Under the pieces are notes generated by a model that searched no databases, was not told the origin of the DNA, and worked only from the letters and a program-made list of their open reading frames with translations. A program made the translations under genes and the position numbers. DNA of 58,025 nt from Betaproteobacteria bacterium (GTDB taxonomy: Bacteria; Pseudomonadota; Gammaproteobacteria; Burkholderiales; Casimicrobiaceae): contig VBCY01000208.1 of the NCBI GenBank assembly GCA_005882995.1, positions 1 to 58,025 of the forward strand, read 5' to 3'. Numbering within the stretch: position 1 is the stretch's first letter; the number at the start of each line of letters is the position of its first letter. Shown here one piece after another: positions 18,329 through 27,018 of this stretch.

Positions 18329-20110
18329 TCAGTCGACGCGTGCCTTCTTCTCGACGATCTGGATGGTCGCCCAGCTCCACTCCGGGCGCTGTTCGACCAG
18401 GTGACGCAGCGAAACGGTGTAGATGGAGTGAGCCGTGGTGAGCAGAACGTTGCGCCCTTCCTGATATTCGGACGTCGGAACGATGACCGTTTTCATCGCC
18501 AGCGGCTTGTCGGGGCGTGACGGCGGCGGCAGATATAAGCCCGCGAAACGCTCGCCCATGGTCGACATGTCCAGGCCGTCGACGACGTAGCCCATGTCCT
18601 CGGTCGCGCGCCGTTTCGCCGCCAGCGTGACGGCAACCATCCGCTCGGCGATGATGTTGACTCCCGCCTCGACCTCTTCGTTGGACAGCTTGTTGAGCCG
18701 CCGCACGACGCCCAGAAGCCAGCCATCGGCGTCCGACTGGCGCACCGCAACCAGGGCGCCCAGCGTGAGGCTTTGTCCGATGCCGCCCGTCGCCGCGATG
18801 CGCAAGCCGGCAACGCTGCGATCCTTGACCTCCCACATCGGATCGCTCCACGACGACAAGCTCGCGGCCAGCGAATCGTCCTCGACCAAAGTCTTGCGCC
18901 GCGAGCGCGGAGTGCCTTGTACGGGATAGACCTCAATCTGTTCGGTAGCCGAAGAGCTCGCCTCGGTTGCTCCCTCGGGCGCCTTCGCGCAAAGGTCCTG
19001 GCAGATGCGCGCAAGCCCGATGCGCACGCGCGCTGACACTGCGACAGCGAAGCGTGGATCGCGTCGCAGCTCCGGATGCAGCGATGGCGACATGGCGGGC
19101 TGTATCTTGCGCAGAACGGCGAGACGCTGCTGATTGATCACCGCCACTGGACCCTGGTCGGTCATCTCGGCGTCGCGCAGAGAATGGATCGCGCGTTCCA
19201 TGCCATCGGCGAGTGGCGTGGTGTCGAGGTATCGAAGCATCGACCCGCGATCGTTGCCGGTACGCCGAACCATTCCTTCGCGGCCGACCATATCGACGAA
19301 GAAGCCCTCGACGGACTTTGGAATCTGCTCGAGCGACAGGCGCCTGCTCCACGCGCGCAGCTGCGAGCTCGCCCAGTCGATCTCGGTCGGCGACAAGTTG
19401 CCGGTATTGAGTTGATGCACCAGCAGCACGTAGAGGTATTCCTGCTCGGCAGACCACGGTTGCGCCGCTGAGCCCGCCGCGGGCAGCGCGACCGATTGGC
19501 GATCGCACTGCATTTCGCACGCCCGCAAGTATGTCTGGTGCAGCTCCAGCCATTTAGCTGGAATCCAGCGCTCGTACTTGAACACACGAAGCTTCGCATC
19601 GGTGCCGTAGAAGTGAACCAATCGCACGAACAGCAGCGGCAGCGCGGCGCGCCACCGTGAGTTCTCCGCTTGCGCTGCGGCCGCTTCCAGCGCCGTCTGA
19701 TAGGAAAGCATGAACGCCTGGCTCATTTCCCACAGCGCCTGCCAGATGCGATCGGCGAGCTTCGGCGAATTGTCCGCGTTCTCGATGTATTGCTTGATGA
19801 GCTGACGGCGATCCGCACCTAACGCGGCGTCGACGAACTCGATGCCGGCGATCCGGTTGAGATCGATGATGCGCTGCGTCTTGCGCATCGCGTCGAGCGC
19901 CTGAATGACATTCTGCTGCCGGCCGATGACGTCCAGCGCCGGAAGCTGCCGAAGCCAGGCCGCTGCGGACTTGGCGTTCTGCAGCGGATCAGAGCTGTCC
20001 TTAGTCTGCGGGGTGAGAAATCCAAACATCGATTTAGCGGGTGCGGCAGATCTGCCCTGCGTCGGACGGCGATCGTGGCGAAGCTGCCCGGCACGGGTGA
20101 TCGTGCTCAT
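18329..20110 (-). CDS. Large protein with C-terminal PilZ-like domain, function unknown
   Basis: 593 aa, predicted cytoplasmic, without membrane segments. Most of the protein is helical with no family I can name. The segment at about residues 425-500 (VKDRSVAGLRIAATGGIG, then LGALVAVRQSDADGWLLGVV) resembles a PilZ beta-barrel; the RxxxR c-di-GMP motif is not evident, so binding of c-di-GMP is doubtful. The C-terminus (SIYTVSLRHLVEQRPEWSW) is well formed. It is convergent with tolA and divergent from the FKBP gene. Similar large PilZ-like proteins occur in betaproteobacteria; I infer a regulatory role but cannot say which. Confidence 0.7.
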   Translation of the reverse strand: MSTITRAGQLRHDRRPTQGRSAAPAKSMFGFLTPQTKDSSDPLQNAKSAAAWLRQLPALDVIGRQQNVIQALDAMRKTQRIIDLNRIAGIEFVDAALGADRRQLIKQYIENADNSPKLADRIWQALWEMSQAFMLSYQTALEAAAAQAENSRWRAALPLLFVRLVHFYGTDAKLRVFKYERWIPAKWLELHQTYLRACEMQCDRQSVALPAAGSAAQPWSAEQEYLYVLLVHQLNTGNLSPTEIDWASSQLRAWSRRLSLEQIPKSVEGFFVDMVGREGMVRRTGNDRGSMLRYLDTTPLADGMERAIHSLRDAEMTDQGPVAVINQQRLAVLRKIQPAMSPSLHPELRRDPRFAVAVSARVRIGLARICQDLCAKAPEGATEASSSATEQIEVYPVQGTPRSRRKTLVEDDSLAASLSSWSDPMWEVKDRSVAGLRIAATGGIGQSLTLGALVAVRQSDADGWLLGVVRRLNKLSNEEVEAGVNIIAERMVAVTLAAKRRATEDMGYVVDGLDMSTMGERFAGLYLPPPSRPDKPLAMKTVIVPTSEYQEGRNVLLTTAHSIYTVSLRHLVEQRPEWSWATIQIVEKKARVD

Positions 20111-20273
20111 TGAAACTCCAGCGAATGCGTTATCCGTCGAATGCGGCGGAACGTTGACTTATAGCCCAAAAGATTCTCCGGCGCAAAAGCTCGAGATGAA
20201 CTCGTGCTAACCTTCTTCCCTGATTGCGCGCAGCGGGCAAACGCGCCCCTGCCAGAATGGCGAGGATAATGAC

Positions 20274-20765
20274 ATGAGCGTGTCCACTCTCTCAACGCAC
20301 TCTTGGATGATTGCGCTTACCGCGGTCTTGTGCTCGATGAATCCAACTGAAAACGCCATAGGCCAAGCTCCCGAAAAGGGCGCTGCACCAACATCAAGCA
20401 AGATGGATGCCAAGATGACGCAACTGCAAAAGATCGATGTCAAACCCGGCACTGGAGCCGAGGCAACGAAAGGACAGACCGTCGTTGTCCACTACACGGG
20501 ATGGCTCTACGACGTGAACGCTCAGGATCACAAAGGCGCCAAGTTCGATTCATCGCGTGATCGCTCGACCCCGTTTAGCTTTCCACTCGGAGGCAGTCGC
20601 GTGATTCGCGGCTGGGACGAAGGCGTGGCAGGCATGAAGGTCGGGGGGCAACGCACGCTGATCATCCCGTCCGACATGGCTTATGGAAGCCGCGGTGCCG
20701 GTGGCGTGATACCGCCTGACGCAACGCTGATCTTCGAGGTCGAGCTGCTGGAGGTTAAGGGCTGA
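20274..20765 (+). CDS. FKBP-type peptidyl-prolyl cis-trans isomerase
   Basis: 163 aa with an N-terminal hydrophobic stretch (MIALTAVLCS) that may be a signal peptide, a Gln/Lys linker, and a complete FKBP domain (about 50-163): VVVHYTGWLYD, FDSSRDRSTPFSFPLGG, VIRGWDEGVAGMKVGGQRT, and the IPPDATLIFEVELLEVKG strand. The active-site aromatics and Asp are present. Probably a periplasmic folding helper; a start at an internal ATG (20404 or 20416) would make it a cytoplasmic FklB-like form, so location is uncertain. Stands alone. Confidence 0.88.
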   Translation: MSVSTLSTHSWMIALTAVLCSMNPTENAIGQAPEKGAAPTSSKMDAKMTQLQKIDVKPGTGAEATKGQTVVVHYTGWLYDVNAQDHKGAKFDSSRDRSTPFSFPLGGSRVIRGWDEGVAGMKVGGQRTLIIPSDMAYGSRGAGGVIPPDATLIFEVELLEVKG

Positions 20766-20800
20766 GAGGAGTCTCCACCGGCACCTTGCGGGCTCGCGTC

Positions 20801-20850
20801 GCGGCCTCCTTGGACGATCGCGCGCAAGATGCTGTCGAGTGTCGGCCGCC
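20801..20850 (+). repeat. 50-base intergenic element with inverted ends, copy B
   Basis: Starts GCGGCCTCCTTG and ends GAGTGTCGGCCGCC, matching copy A (4391-4440) at both ends with identical spacing. It lies in the 150-base gap between the convergent FKBP and ferredoxin-reductase genes; the rest of the gap is GC-rich repeat-like sequence such as GCGGGCGCTCGC and GCTACGCGCGGGGCCCC. Confidence 0.65.
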
Positions 20851-20916
20851 GCGCCGACTCGCGGGCGCTCGCATCCCCACGCTACGCGCGGGGCCCCTGC
20901 TTCGCTGCTCGCGTCG

Positions 20917-21672
20917 CTACCAGTACGTTTCCAGCGTGAAGTGTCCGGGCTCGCGCCGCCGATGGCGGTGCATGCCACGACTTTCGAGTACTGCTTGCGT
21001 GTCGCGCACCATCTCGGGGTTGCCGCAGAGCATCGCATGCGCGTTGGCCGCGGTCAGTGGCACGCCGGTCCACGCTTCGAGACGGCCATCGACGATCGCC
21101 GCGGGAATGCGCCCGGGAAGAGCGCCGCGACGCGCTTGCCGGCTCACAAACGGGACAAAAGTGAAACGTCCGTGGTGCGCTGCTGCGAGATTCGCCATCA
21201 CTTCTGCGTAGGAAAGGTCTTCTGAGTAGCGCACTGCGTGCACCAGCACGACGCGCTCGAATTTTTCCCAAGGGTCGACGGTGCGCAACATGGATAGGAA
21301 CGGACCGAGGCCGGTACCGGTCGCAAGGCACCATAGCGCATCGGCCGCAGGCAACTCGGCAACGGTGAAAAATCCGTTGGCGCGATCGAGCAGCCACACC
21401 GGCTCCCCCAATCGAAGTCGCGCGAGGCGCGGACTGAGAGGCCCTTCAGGCAGGACGTTGAAGTAAAACTCATGCGGCCCATCTTGTGGCGGATTGACAA
21501 ACGAATAGGGACGCCCAAGCATCGCTTCCTTCGATCCCGCAGGCGCGGGCAGAGCAAGCCGCGCGAACTGTCCTGCGACGAAAGTCACCTCCGGAGCAGC
21601 CACTTGGAGGGAAACGAGTCGATCAGTCCATTGATAGTTGCCGACGATCCTGCCTTCCACCCATCTGCTCAT
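20917..21672 (-). CDS. fpr: Ferredoxin--NADP reductase
   Basis: FAD-dependent oxidoreductase exchanging electrons between NADPH and ferredoxin or flavodoxin. 251 aa from the ATG at 21672 (MSRWVEGRIVGNYQWTDRLV). FAD-binding motif GRPYSFVNPP, NADP-binding GTGLGPFLSMLRTVDPW and CGNPEMVRDTQ, with a C-terminus (GHFTLETYW) of the Fpr bacterial type with terminal aromatic residue. In-frame sequence upstream of 21672 is basic and not conserved. Single gene, convergent with FKBP. Confidence 0.87.
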   Translation of the reverse strand: MSRWVEGRIVGNYQWTDRLVSLQVAAPEVTFVAGQFARLALPAPAGSKEAMLGRPYSFVNPPQDGPHEFYFNVLPEGPLSPRLARLRLGEPVWLLDRANGFFTVAELPAADALWCLATGTGLGPFLSMLRTVDPWEKFERVVLVHAVRYSEDLSYAEVMANLAAAHHGRFTFVPFVSRQARRGALPGRIPAAIVDGRLEAWTGVPLTAANAHAMLCGNPEMVRDTQAVLESRGMHRHRRREPGHFTLETYW

Positions 21673-21777
21673 TGCGGTCTGTTTCCCGTTTCTTGGTGAG
21701 TTGCGGCGGATACGCCGACCCGCGGTCTCGCGGATCGGCAAAGCAGATCATGTTGACGCCTTGTTAAAATCTGGATT

Positions 21778-22350
21778 ATGCCAGCGCCCAAGTCAGCGCT
21801 CGTCGCAGGCTCCGCTGTATATTTGCGGCGGCCCGCAGCCAACGACGCCAAGCGCTTTTGCGCGGCGGTGCGCGCGAGCCGTGCAATTCACCGGCCGTGG
21901 ACGAAACCCCCTGCAACACCCCAAGGCTATCTTGCGATGCTGGCGCGATGCAGGGATCCCGCATTCGAAACACTGCTCGTGTGTCGGCGCGAGGACGACG
22001 CGATCGCAGGGGTATTCGACCTCTCGCAGATCTTTCGCGGCATCATGCAGAGCGGGTACATGGGTTACTACGCGCTCGCGCCGCACGCACGCCGCGGCTA
22101 CATGCGCGAGGGTCTGCAACTCATGCTGCGCTACGCCTTCGTCCGATTGCGGCTGCACCGTGTCGAATGCAACATCCAGCCTTCGAACCGGCGTTCCATC
22201 GCGCTGGTGCGCGGAGGAGGATTCGTGCGCGAAGGTTTCTCGCGCCGTTATCTCAAGATCGGCGGTCGCTGGCGCGATCACGAGCGCTGGGCGATGCTGG
22301 TCGAAGACTGGCGAACGAGGCGGCGGCGACGCCTCCTTAAACCCCTTTAG
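21778..22350 (+). CDS. GNAT-family (RimJ/RimL-like) N-acetyltransferase
   Basis: 190 aa. N-terminal beta strand VYLRRPAANDAKRFC, then MGYYALAPHARRGYMREGL (acetyl-CoA pyrophosphate-binding loop) and VECNIQPSNRRSIALVRGGG with FVREGFSRRYLKIGGRWRDH, the layout of ribosomal-protein N-alpha-acetyltransferases RimJ/RimL. Substrate is not known from sequence. The C-terminus is Arg-rich. Followed after 15 bases by a small secreted protein. Confidence 0.88.
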   Translation: MPAPKSALVAGSAVYLRRPAANDAKRFCAAVRASRAIHRPWTKPPATPQGYLAMLARCRDPAFETLLVCRREDDAIAGVFDLSQIFRGIMQSGYMGYYALAPHARRGYMREGLQLMLRYAFVRLRLHRVECNIQPSNRRSIALVRGGGFVREGFSRRYLKIGGRWRDHERWAMLVEDWRTRRRRRLLKPL

Positions 22351-22365
22351 AGAGCGCGCTATGCC

Positions 22366-22734
22366 ATGACGCCTGCACGCGCGCTTCTGCCAGCGCTCGC
22401 CCTTTACGCATGCGCCACCGAAATCGAGCGACTGCAAGCTCCGAGAGTCGTTTCCGGTATGGACCTCGTGCCCTTCGCGGTGCACGAAGAATGCATGGCG
22501 CTCGCAACCGGGGAGCGTATCGCGTACCAGTTCACCGCACAGCCGCCAGTGGCGTTTAACATTCATTTTCACGAAGGCAATGCGGTGATTCTTCCGATCG
22601 ACATCGCGTCGACAGTCGATGAATCTGGCACATTCGCGGCCGATCGCACGCAAGGCTATTGCCTGATGTGGGAGGCGGGCCCGCAGGGCAGTCATCTTGC
22701 GTATCGCGTGCAGCCGGTCGCGCCCCGCCGATGA
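22366..22734 (+). CDS. Small secreted protein of unknown function
   Basis: 122 aa. A short hydrophobic N-terminus (ARALLPALALYACA) could be a signal or lipoprotein signal with Cys 16. The body has HEECMALATGERIAYQFTAQ, VAFNIHFHEGNAVILPI and a late GYCLMWEAGP, a compact beta-sandwich-like pattern with two His and two Cys. I have seen such small predicted secreted proteins in beta- and gammaproteobacteria but know no function. It follows the acetyltransferase by 15 bases, so co-transcription is likely. Confidence 0.6.
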   Translation: MTPARALLPALALYACATEIERLQAPRVVSGMDLVPFAVHEECMALATGERIAYQFTAQPPVAFNIHFHEGNAVILPIDIASTVDESGTFAADRTQGYCLMWEAGPQGSHLAYRVQPVAPRR

Positions 22735-22753
22735 GCGCGCGAAGGATAAAAAC

Positions 22754-23482
22754 CTACAGGTCTTTGTAGAGGTACGTTCTTCCCTGCTCGATTTCGCCCA
22801 GGACGAGCTTGTCGGCGATTTTAGCGGCGACAACATTCGGCGCAACGAGTTGTCCGGAAGCGTGAAAATCCTGGAACATCGCAAGGCTGGGCAGCGCCTT
22901 GGGCGATTGGCTGCGCATGAATTGCTGCATCCCGGTGTCGATGATGCCGGGCCGCACCGAGATCGCTTTCAATGTCGACGCACCGTGCTCAGCCACGAGT
23001 TGCATGGTAAGCATTTCGAGCCCCGCTTTGCCAATCGAGTAAGCGCCGCCGCCGGGCAGCGCCGATTGAGCCGCACCGGAGGACACGTTGATGATCCTGC
23101 GCTCCTGCGCGGTATCGCGGAAAACGCGGCAAAAGAGATTGGCAAGCAGCAAGGGAGCGATCAGATTGGCTGTGAGCGAAGCCACTATCGCGTCGCTTGC
23201 CATGGACCCGATTACGCCTACCGGCTCGGCGGTCGCAGCGTTGTTGACAAGGCATACGTATTCGGAGCGCAAGCCGGCAATCGCATCCAGCGTCGGGATG
23301 AGCGCTGCTTCGATAGCCCCCGCATCCGCGAGATCACAGGACACGAAACGGTAACGCTCTGAAGCGAGTCTCGCGCTGCTGCGCCGGCCGACGCCGGTCA
23401 CTGTGAGCCCCCGCTCCAGCAGTGCCGCCGCAAGCGCTTCGCCAAGCCCGCGAGAAACACCGGTCACGATTGCGTTCTTCAT
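22754..23482 (-). CDS. Short-chain dehydrogenase/reductase
   Basis: 242 aa classical SDR. Cofactor loop TGVSRGLGEALAAALLERG, NNAAT motif, catalytic Ser in INVSSGAAQSALPGGG, and YSIGKAGLEM (Tyr and Lys). Similar to sepiapterin reductase-like and benzil reductase-like SDRs; substrate unknown. Convergent with the small secreted gene (19-base gap). Confidence 0.88.
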   Translation of the reverse strand: MKNAIVTGVSRGLGEALAAALLERGLTVTGVGRRSSARLASERYRFVSCDLADAGAIEAALIPTLDAIAGLRSEYVCLVNNAATAEPVGVIGSMASDAIVASLTANLIAPLLLANLFCRVFRDTAQERRIINVSSGAAQSALPGGGAYSIGKAGLEMLTMQLVAEHGASTLKAISVRPGIIDTGMQQFMRSQSPKALPSLAMFQDFHASGQLVAPNVVAAKIADKLVLGEIEQGRTYLYKDL

Positions 23483-23522
23483 GGATGCCTCAAGTGCGCG
23501 GCGCGCCGCACGTTGGTCGCGC

Positions 23523-24620
23523 TCAACGGTGACTGCCCAGCGAGAATGCGAGAATCACGGCGATCAGGATCGCGACGACGAGCAGCGTTATCTTGATCCA
23601 GCTCTTCGGGTATTCGCCCTGAATGGCGCCGGTGACCCCGTTCATCACCGCCTGGAATGTCTTTGCACTGTAGCTGTAGCTCAACAGCCACACCGGGGCG
23701 AGAATGTGCTTGAAGGTCTGACCCGAGTAGTTCGCGCGAACGTCGAGGTTACGATAAGTGTCGCCTGGTATCTGCGCGACGCACATCTGACGCAGCTGCG
23801 CTTCCATGGCGTCGCGTGAGGCCTTCGCCGCGGAAACGAGGTCGATCTGATAACGCTCGACGACCCAGCCGGCGACATATCCGGGGTCGTAGGGCACGAG
23901 TTCCTTGGTCGGAAACGGTTCGATGCCACGCAGAACGCCTCCGCGTACTCCGACGGACGCGCATACGAGCTCATCGTCGAAAAAATGCTGGATCCTTCCG
24001 GTCGCAGGCTCCCAGCGTACGTGCTGAACCTGTCGCGTCTGCGTGCGGCCGCCGCCGTCGCTATACGTCTCGGTGGTGTAGTAGTAATGCCCCGCTTCGG
24101 CGCTCCATTCGGCATCGATGTGGGCATCGAAAGTCCAGTACGGCAGATAGATGCCCTTGACTGTGTCGGTGAGCGCGCGTCGCTTGAGTGCGTTGGGCGC
24201 GAGCCACAGTCTTCGATACCAGCTTCGGATCCCGTCGCGAGCGCGATCTTCGCTCACCTTGAACGGCAAAACGCTCTCCGGCCGGAAGGCATCCTTCGCC
24301 TGCTCGTAGGGCACCAGTTGAGCAGAGCCGCAAAACTCGCATCGCTGCGCCTGGCGTTGCGGATCGAGAACCGAAATCGCCTGGCAGCTTTGACATTTGA
24401 CATAGCGCTTCTCTGCCTGCCAGCCACGCTTGTCGTCGCCGATACCGCGCAGCGCGGCAACTAGGTCGTGTTCGATCACCTTGCCGGTATCGGCGTCCAG
24501 CTTGGCGGGAGATGTCGTGCCGCAGAACGGGCATATCAGCGCCTGCTTCGATGGATTCCATACGGCCTCGGCACCGCAGGCGGGACACGCGAACTTCTGC
24601 TGCGCGATCGTTTCGTCCAT
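23523..24620 (-). CDS. Zinc-ribbon protein with C-terminal membrane anchor
   Basis: 365 aa. Two zinc ribbons at the N-terminus: CPACG...CPFCG (about residues 18-37) and CQSCQ...CEFCG (about 78-99). A large beta-rich middle region follows, with YYYTTETYSDGGG and a WTFDAHIDAEWSAEAG segment. A single membrane helix (ITLLVVAILIAVILAFSLG) ends the protein. Such proteins often neighbour SPFH-domain genes, as here (the SPFH gene lies two genes upstream). Function is unknown; a membrane-tethered adaptor is an inference. Confidence 0.75.
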   Translation of the reverse strand: MDETIAQQKFACPACGAEAVWNPSKQALICPFCGTTSPAKLDADTGKVIEHDLVAALRGIGDDKRGWQAEKRYVKCQSCQAISVLDPQRQAQRCEFCGSAQLVPYEQAKDAFRPESVLPFKVSEDRARDGIRSWYRRLWLAPNALKRRALTDTVKGIYLPYWTFDAHIDAEWSAEAGHYYYTTETYSDGGGRTQTRQVQHVRWEPATGRIQHFFDDELVCASVGVRGGVLRGIEPFPTKELVPYDPGYVAGWVVERYQIDLVSAAKASRDAMEAQLRQMCVAQIPGDTYRNLDVRANYSGQTFKHILAPVWLLSYSYSAKTFQAVMNGVTGAIQGEYPKSWIKITLLVVAILIAVILAFSLGSHR

Positions 24621-24633
24621 AGGACTTGATCGA

Positions 24634-25071
24634 TCAGCGGATGAAATAACCGATGACTTTCCACGCGCCGTCCGGCTCGCGCTCTAGCGTGACGGTTTCG
24701 CGTCCATCGGTCCGTTTGGCGAAACTCGTGCGAAATACCAGCAAGGCGTAGTCTCCTTCCGCCGCGGCACCCGGGAAATTATGGGTGAATTGCGTGGAGA
24801 GCAACGTACGGTCGACCAGCCCGCCGAGCGGCGGACGCACGTCGTTGAGCGACTCCGCCCAGCGCTCCGGCGTGATTGCATTCTGGAATTGCTTGCCTGC
24901 GGCATGCCAGCTCGCCTTGGCGTCGTTGCGGTCGGTCATTACCAGAAAGTCTCGCGCCGCCTTTTGCGCAGCGCTTGCGCGAGGATCCTGTGAGTAAGCG
25001 ACGTTGGCTCCGAGCAGTCCAATACACGTGAGGGCGAGCGCGAGCCATGTGCTTGCGAACGCGACCTTCAT
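24634..25071 (-). CDS. DUF4019-like secreted protein
   Basis: 145 aa from the ATG at 25071, five bases after the SPFH stop. N-terminal signal peptide (FASTWLALALTCIGLLGANVA), then a single alpha/beta domain containing WHAAGKQFQNAITPERWAE and a C-terminal REPDGAWKVIGYFIR, the layout of DUF4019 domains. Likely periplasmic. It lies between the SPFH gene and the zinc-ribbon gene with tight spacing, suggesting one operon. Confidence 0.72.
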   Translation of the reverse strand: MKVAFASTWLALALTCIGLLGANVAYSQDPRASAAQKAARDFLVMTDRNDAKASWHAAGKQFQNAITPERWAESLNDVRPPLGGLVDRTLLSTQFTHNFPGAAAEGDYALLVFRTSFAKRTDGRETVTLEREPDGAWKVIGYFIR

Positions 25072-25076
25072 TGACT

Positions 25077-26138
25077 TCAGGTGTGAAGGAACTGGTCGAC
25101 CGCTGCCTTCGGCACGCGCCATTGCGTGCCGATTTGCTTGCCCTTCAAGTCGCCCTTCTCCAGACTCGCAACGACGTCGGATTCGGCGACATTCAGCAGC
25201 TGTGCGACCTGGGCCGGCGTGAGCAGCTCGGGTGCCGGCATGCCGGGCGCACTGACACCGATGCCCGGCGTTGATTGACTGCCCAGGACACCACCCGGCT
25301 GATTCACCATTTGCTGGGCCATCGCCATGCCGACGGCCATCTGCGCCGCCATGCCACCCGCTCCGCCATCGCCCTTTTCGAGGCCCTGCGCCATCTGGAA
25401 TTTCACGTAATCGTTGAGATTGCCCACGGCGGCCATGCTGGAACGCTTGTCGATCGCCTGTTCGACTTCGGAAGGCACCGAGACATTTTCGACCACGAAA
25501 CTTGTGACTTCGAGCCCGTACTTCGATGTGGTCTGCGGGTTGATCAACGGCAACAACGCCTGCCCGAGCTCGGCGTACCGTGCAGCGACGTCGAGCGCAG
25601 GTATTTTCGACTGAGCCAGCGCCTCCGAGAAAACGCTGACGATACGCGAGCGCATGGTGTCGTTGAATTCGTCCAGCCGGAAGTGATCATCGGTGCCTGC
25701 CACTTCTCTCAAGAAAAGTCTGGGATCGACGATTCGGAAGTCGTAGATGCCGAACGCCCGCAGGCGAACAACGCCGAAATCCTGGTCGCGCATCATCACC
25801 GGGTTCGCAGTGCCCCATTTGTTGCCGGTGAACAGTCGCGTGACGACATAATAGACGTCGGCCTTGAAGGGAGACTCCAGACCGTATTTCCAGCCCTTGA
25901 GATCGGTGAGTATCGGAATGTTATCGGTAGTGAGCTCGTACTTACCCGCACCGAAGGTGTCGCCGAACTGGCCAAGGTAGACGAACTGCGCGAACTGCGA
26001 CTCGCGGACGATGAGCTGGGCGCCGCGCTTGATTTCCTTGTCTTCGTCCGGAAAGCGGTACGAAAGCGTGTCGCGCGAATCATCGGTCCATTCGATGATG
26101 TCGATGAACTGTTTTTTGATGAAGTCGAGAATCGCCAT
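25077..26138 (-). CDS. SPFH-domain (YdjI/virion-core type) protein with C-terminal excisionase-like helix-turn-helix
   Basis: 353 aa. The N-terminal half (MAILDFIKKQFIDIIEW, LIVRESQFAQFVYLGQFG, FGAGKYELTTDNIPILTDL) is the SPFH/band-7 family typified by YdjI and poxvirus core-like proteins. A helical segment with Gly/Met-rich linker (MAAQMAVGMAMAQQMV) follows at about residues 265-285. The last 50 residues (LLTPAQVAQLLNVAESDVV, then QIGTQWRVPKAAVDQFL) match MerR/excisionase-type helix-turn-helix domains. Upstream of the DUF4019-like and zinc-ribbon genes, forming a three-gene unit. Role unknown: the fold suggests a membrane scaffold. Confidence 0.82.
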   Translation of the reverse strand: MAILDFIKKQFIDIIEWTDDSRDTLSYRFPDEDKEIKRGAQLIVRESQFAQFVYLGQFGDTFGAGKYELTTDNIPILTDLKGWKYGLESPFKADVYYVVTRLFTGNKWGTANPVMMRDQDFGVVRLRAFGIYDFRIVDPRLFLREVAGTDDHFRLDEFNDTMRSRIVSVFSEALAQSKIPALDVAARYAELGQALLPLINPQTTSKYGLEVTSFVVENVSVPSEVEQAIDKRSSMAAVGNLNDYVKFQMAQGLEKGDGGAGGMAAQMAVGMAMAQQMVNQPGGVLGSQSTPGIGVSAPGMPAPELLTPAQVAQLLNVAESDVVASLEKGDLKGKQIGTQWRVPKAAVDQFLHT

Positions 26139-26167
26139 GTCAGCTCCCGTCGTCGTCCAAGCGGTCT

Positions 26168-26986
26168 CTACTTCTGCGTCGACGCCGTCTTCTTGAGCTC
26201 GGCGTCGGCGCGCTTCATCTCCGACTCGAGTTGCGCCAAGGGGAGCGCTCCGGGAGTCACGGACCCGTCGGCGAAAATAAGCGTGGGCGTCGCATTGACG
26301 CGATACTTTTCGCCCAGCTTCGCGGTCTGTGCAATGGGTGTCGGACAGTCGCCCTTATTCTGCGGAAGCTTCCCCGTATCGAACCAGTCATCCCATGCCT
26401 TGACCCGATCCGCCGCGCACCAGATCTGCGCCGATTTCTTGGCCGATTCAGGATGCAACGAATCGATCGGAAACAGGAACGTGTAGATCGTCACGTTATC
26501 GACGCTTTTGAGCTCCGTCTCCAACCGCTTGCAAAATGGGCAATCGGCGTCGGCGAACACGGCGAGTTTGCGGCTGCCGTCCCCCTTGACTTTCTTGATC
26601 GCGAGATCCAACGGCAATGAATCCCACGCCACACGGTTGAGCTGTCGCAGCCGCTGCTCCGTCAGATTGGTTCGGGTGGCCGTGTCGTACACCGACCCGA
26701 CAATGACGTAGTTGACCGCGGCGTCGGTGTAGATCATCCGATCCTCGAGCTGCGCCTCGTACAAGCCGAAATAGGGCGATTTCGACACATTCGCGATCGG
26801 TGCGCCGGGAAATTTTGTCTCGAGCAACTTCTTGATCGAAGCGATATCGCGAGCGGCTGGATCGCTCTTCGCGTCGCTTTTTGCGTCGCTCTTGGCATCA
26901 GGCTTGGCGGCGTCCTGAGCATACGCGAGCGGCATCAGTGCGACAGACGCACCAAGGAGCATGGCTAAAACACGGGCTACTTGCAT
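26168..26986 (-). CDS. dsbC: DsbC-like periplasmic disulfide isomerase
   Basis: 272 aa: signal peptide (VLAMLLGASVALMPLAYAQ), an Asp/Ala/Lys/Ser linker of repeated DAKS units, a DsbC-type dimerisation domain, and a thioredoxin domain with the active-site ADADCPFCKRLE and cis-Pro loop VNATPTLIFADG. The DAKS run is encoded by a visible 12-base direct repeat, so its copy number may vary. It lies downstream of the UbiH-type gene, a pairing common in betaproteobacteria. Confidence 0.85.
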   Translation of the reverse strand: MQVARVLAMLLGASVALMPLAYAQDAAKPDAKSDAKSDAKSDPAARDIASIKKLLETKFPGAPIANVSKSPYFGLYEAQLEDRMIYTDAAVNYVIVGSVYDTATRTNLTEQRLRQLNRVAWDSLPLDLAIKKVKGDGSRKLAVFADADCPFCKRLETELKSVDNVTIYTFLFPIDSLHPESAKKSAQIWCAADRVKAWDDWFDTGKLPQNKGDCPTPIAQTAKLGEKYRVNATPTLIFADGSVTPGALPLAQLESEMKRADAELKKTASTQK

Positions 26987-27018
26987 GGGTTCTCCAGAAA
27001 CAAATCGAATCCGACAGT

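Noticed and set aside
25275-26486. 403-codon open frame on the plus strand opposite the SPFH and DsbC-like genes
   Set aside because: It is antisense to two well-supported genes, rich in His/Arg, has no recognisable domain and no ribosome binding site.
26860-26910. Direct 12-base repeats suspected as a small CRISPR or satellite
   Set aside because: They encode DAKS units in the linker of the DsbC-like protein; there are no spacers.
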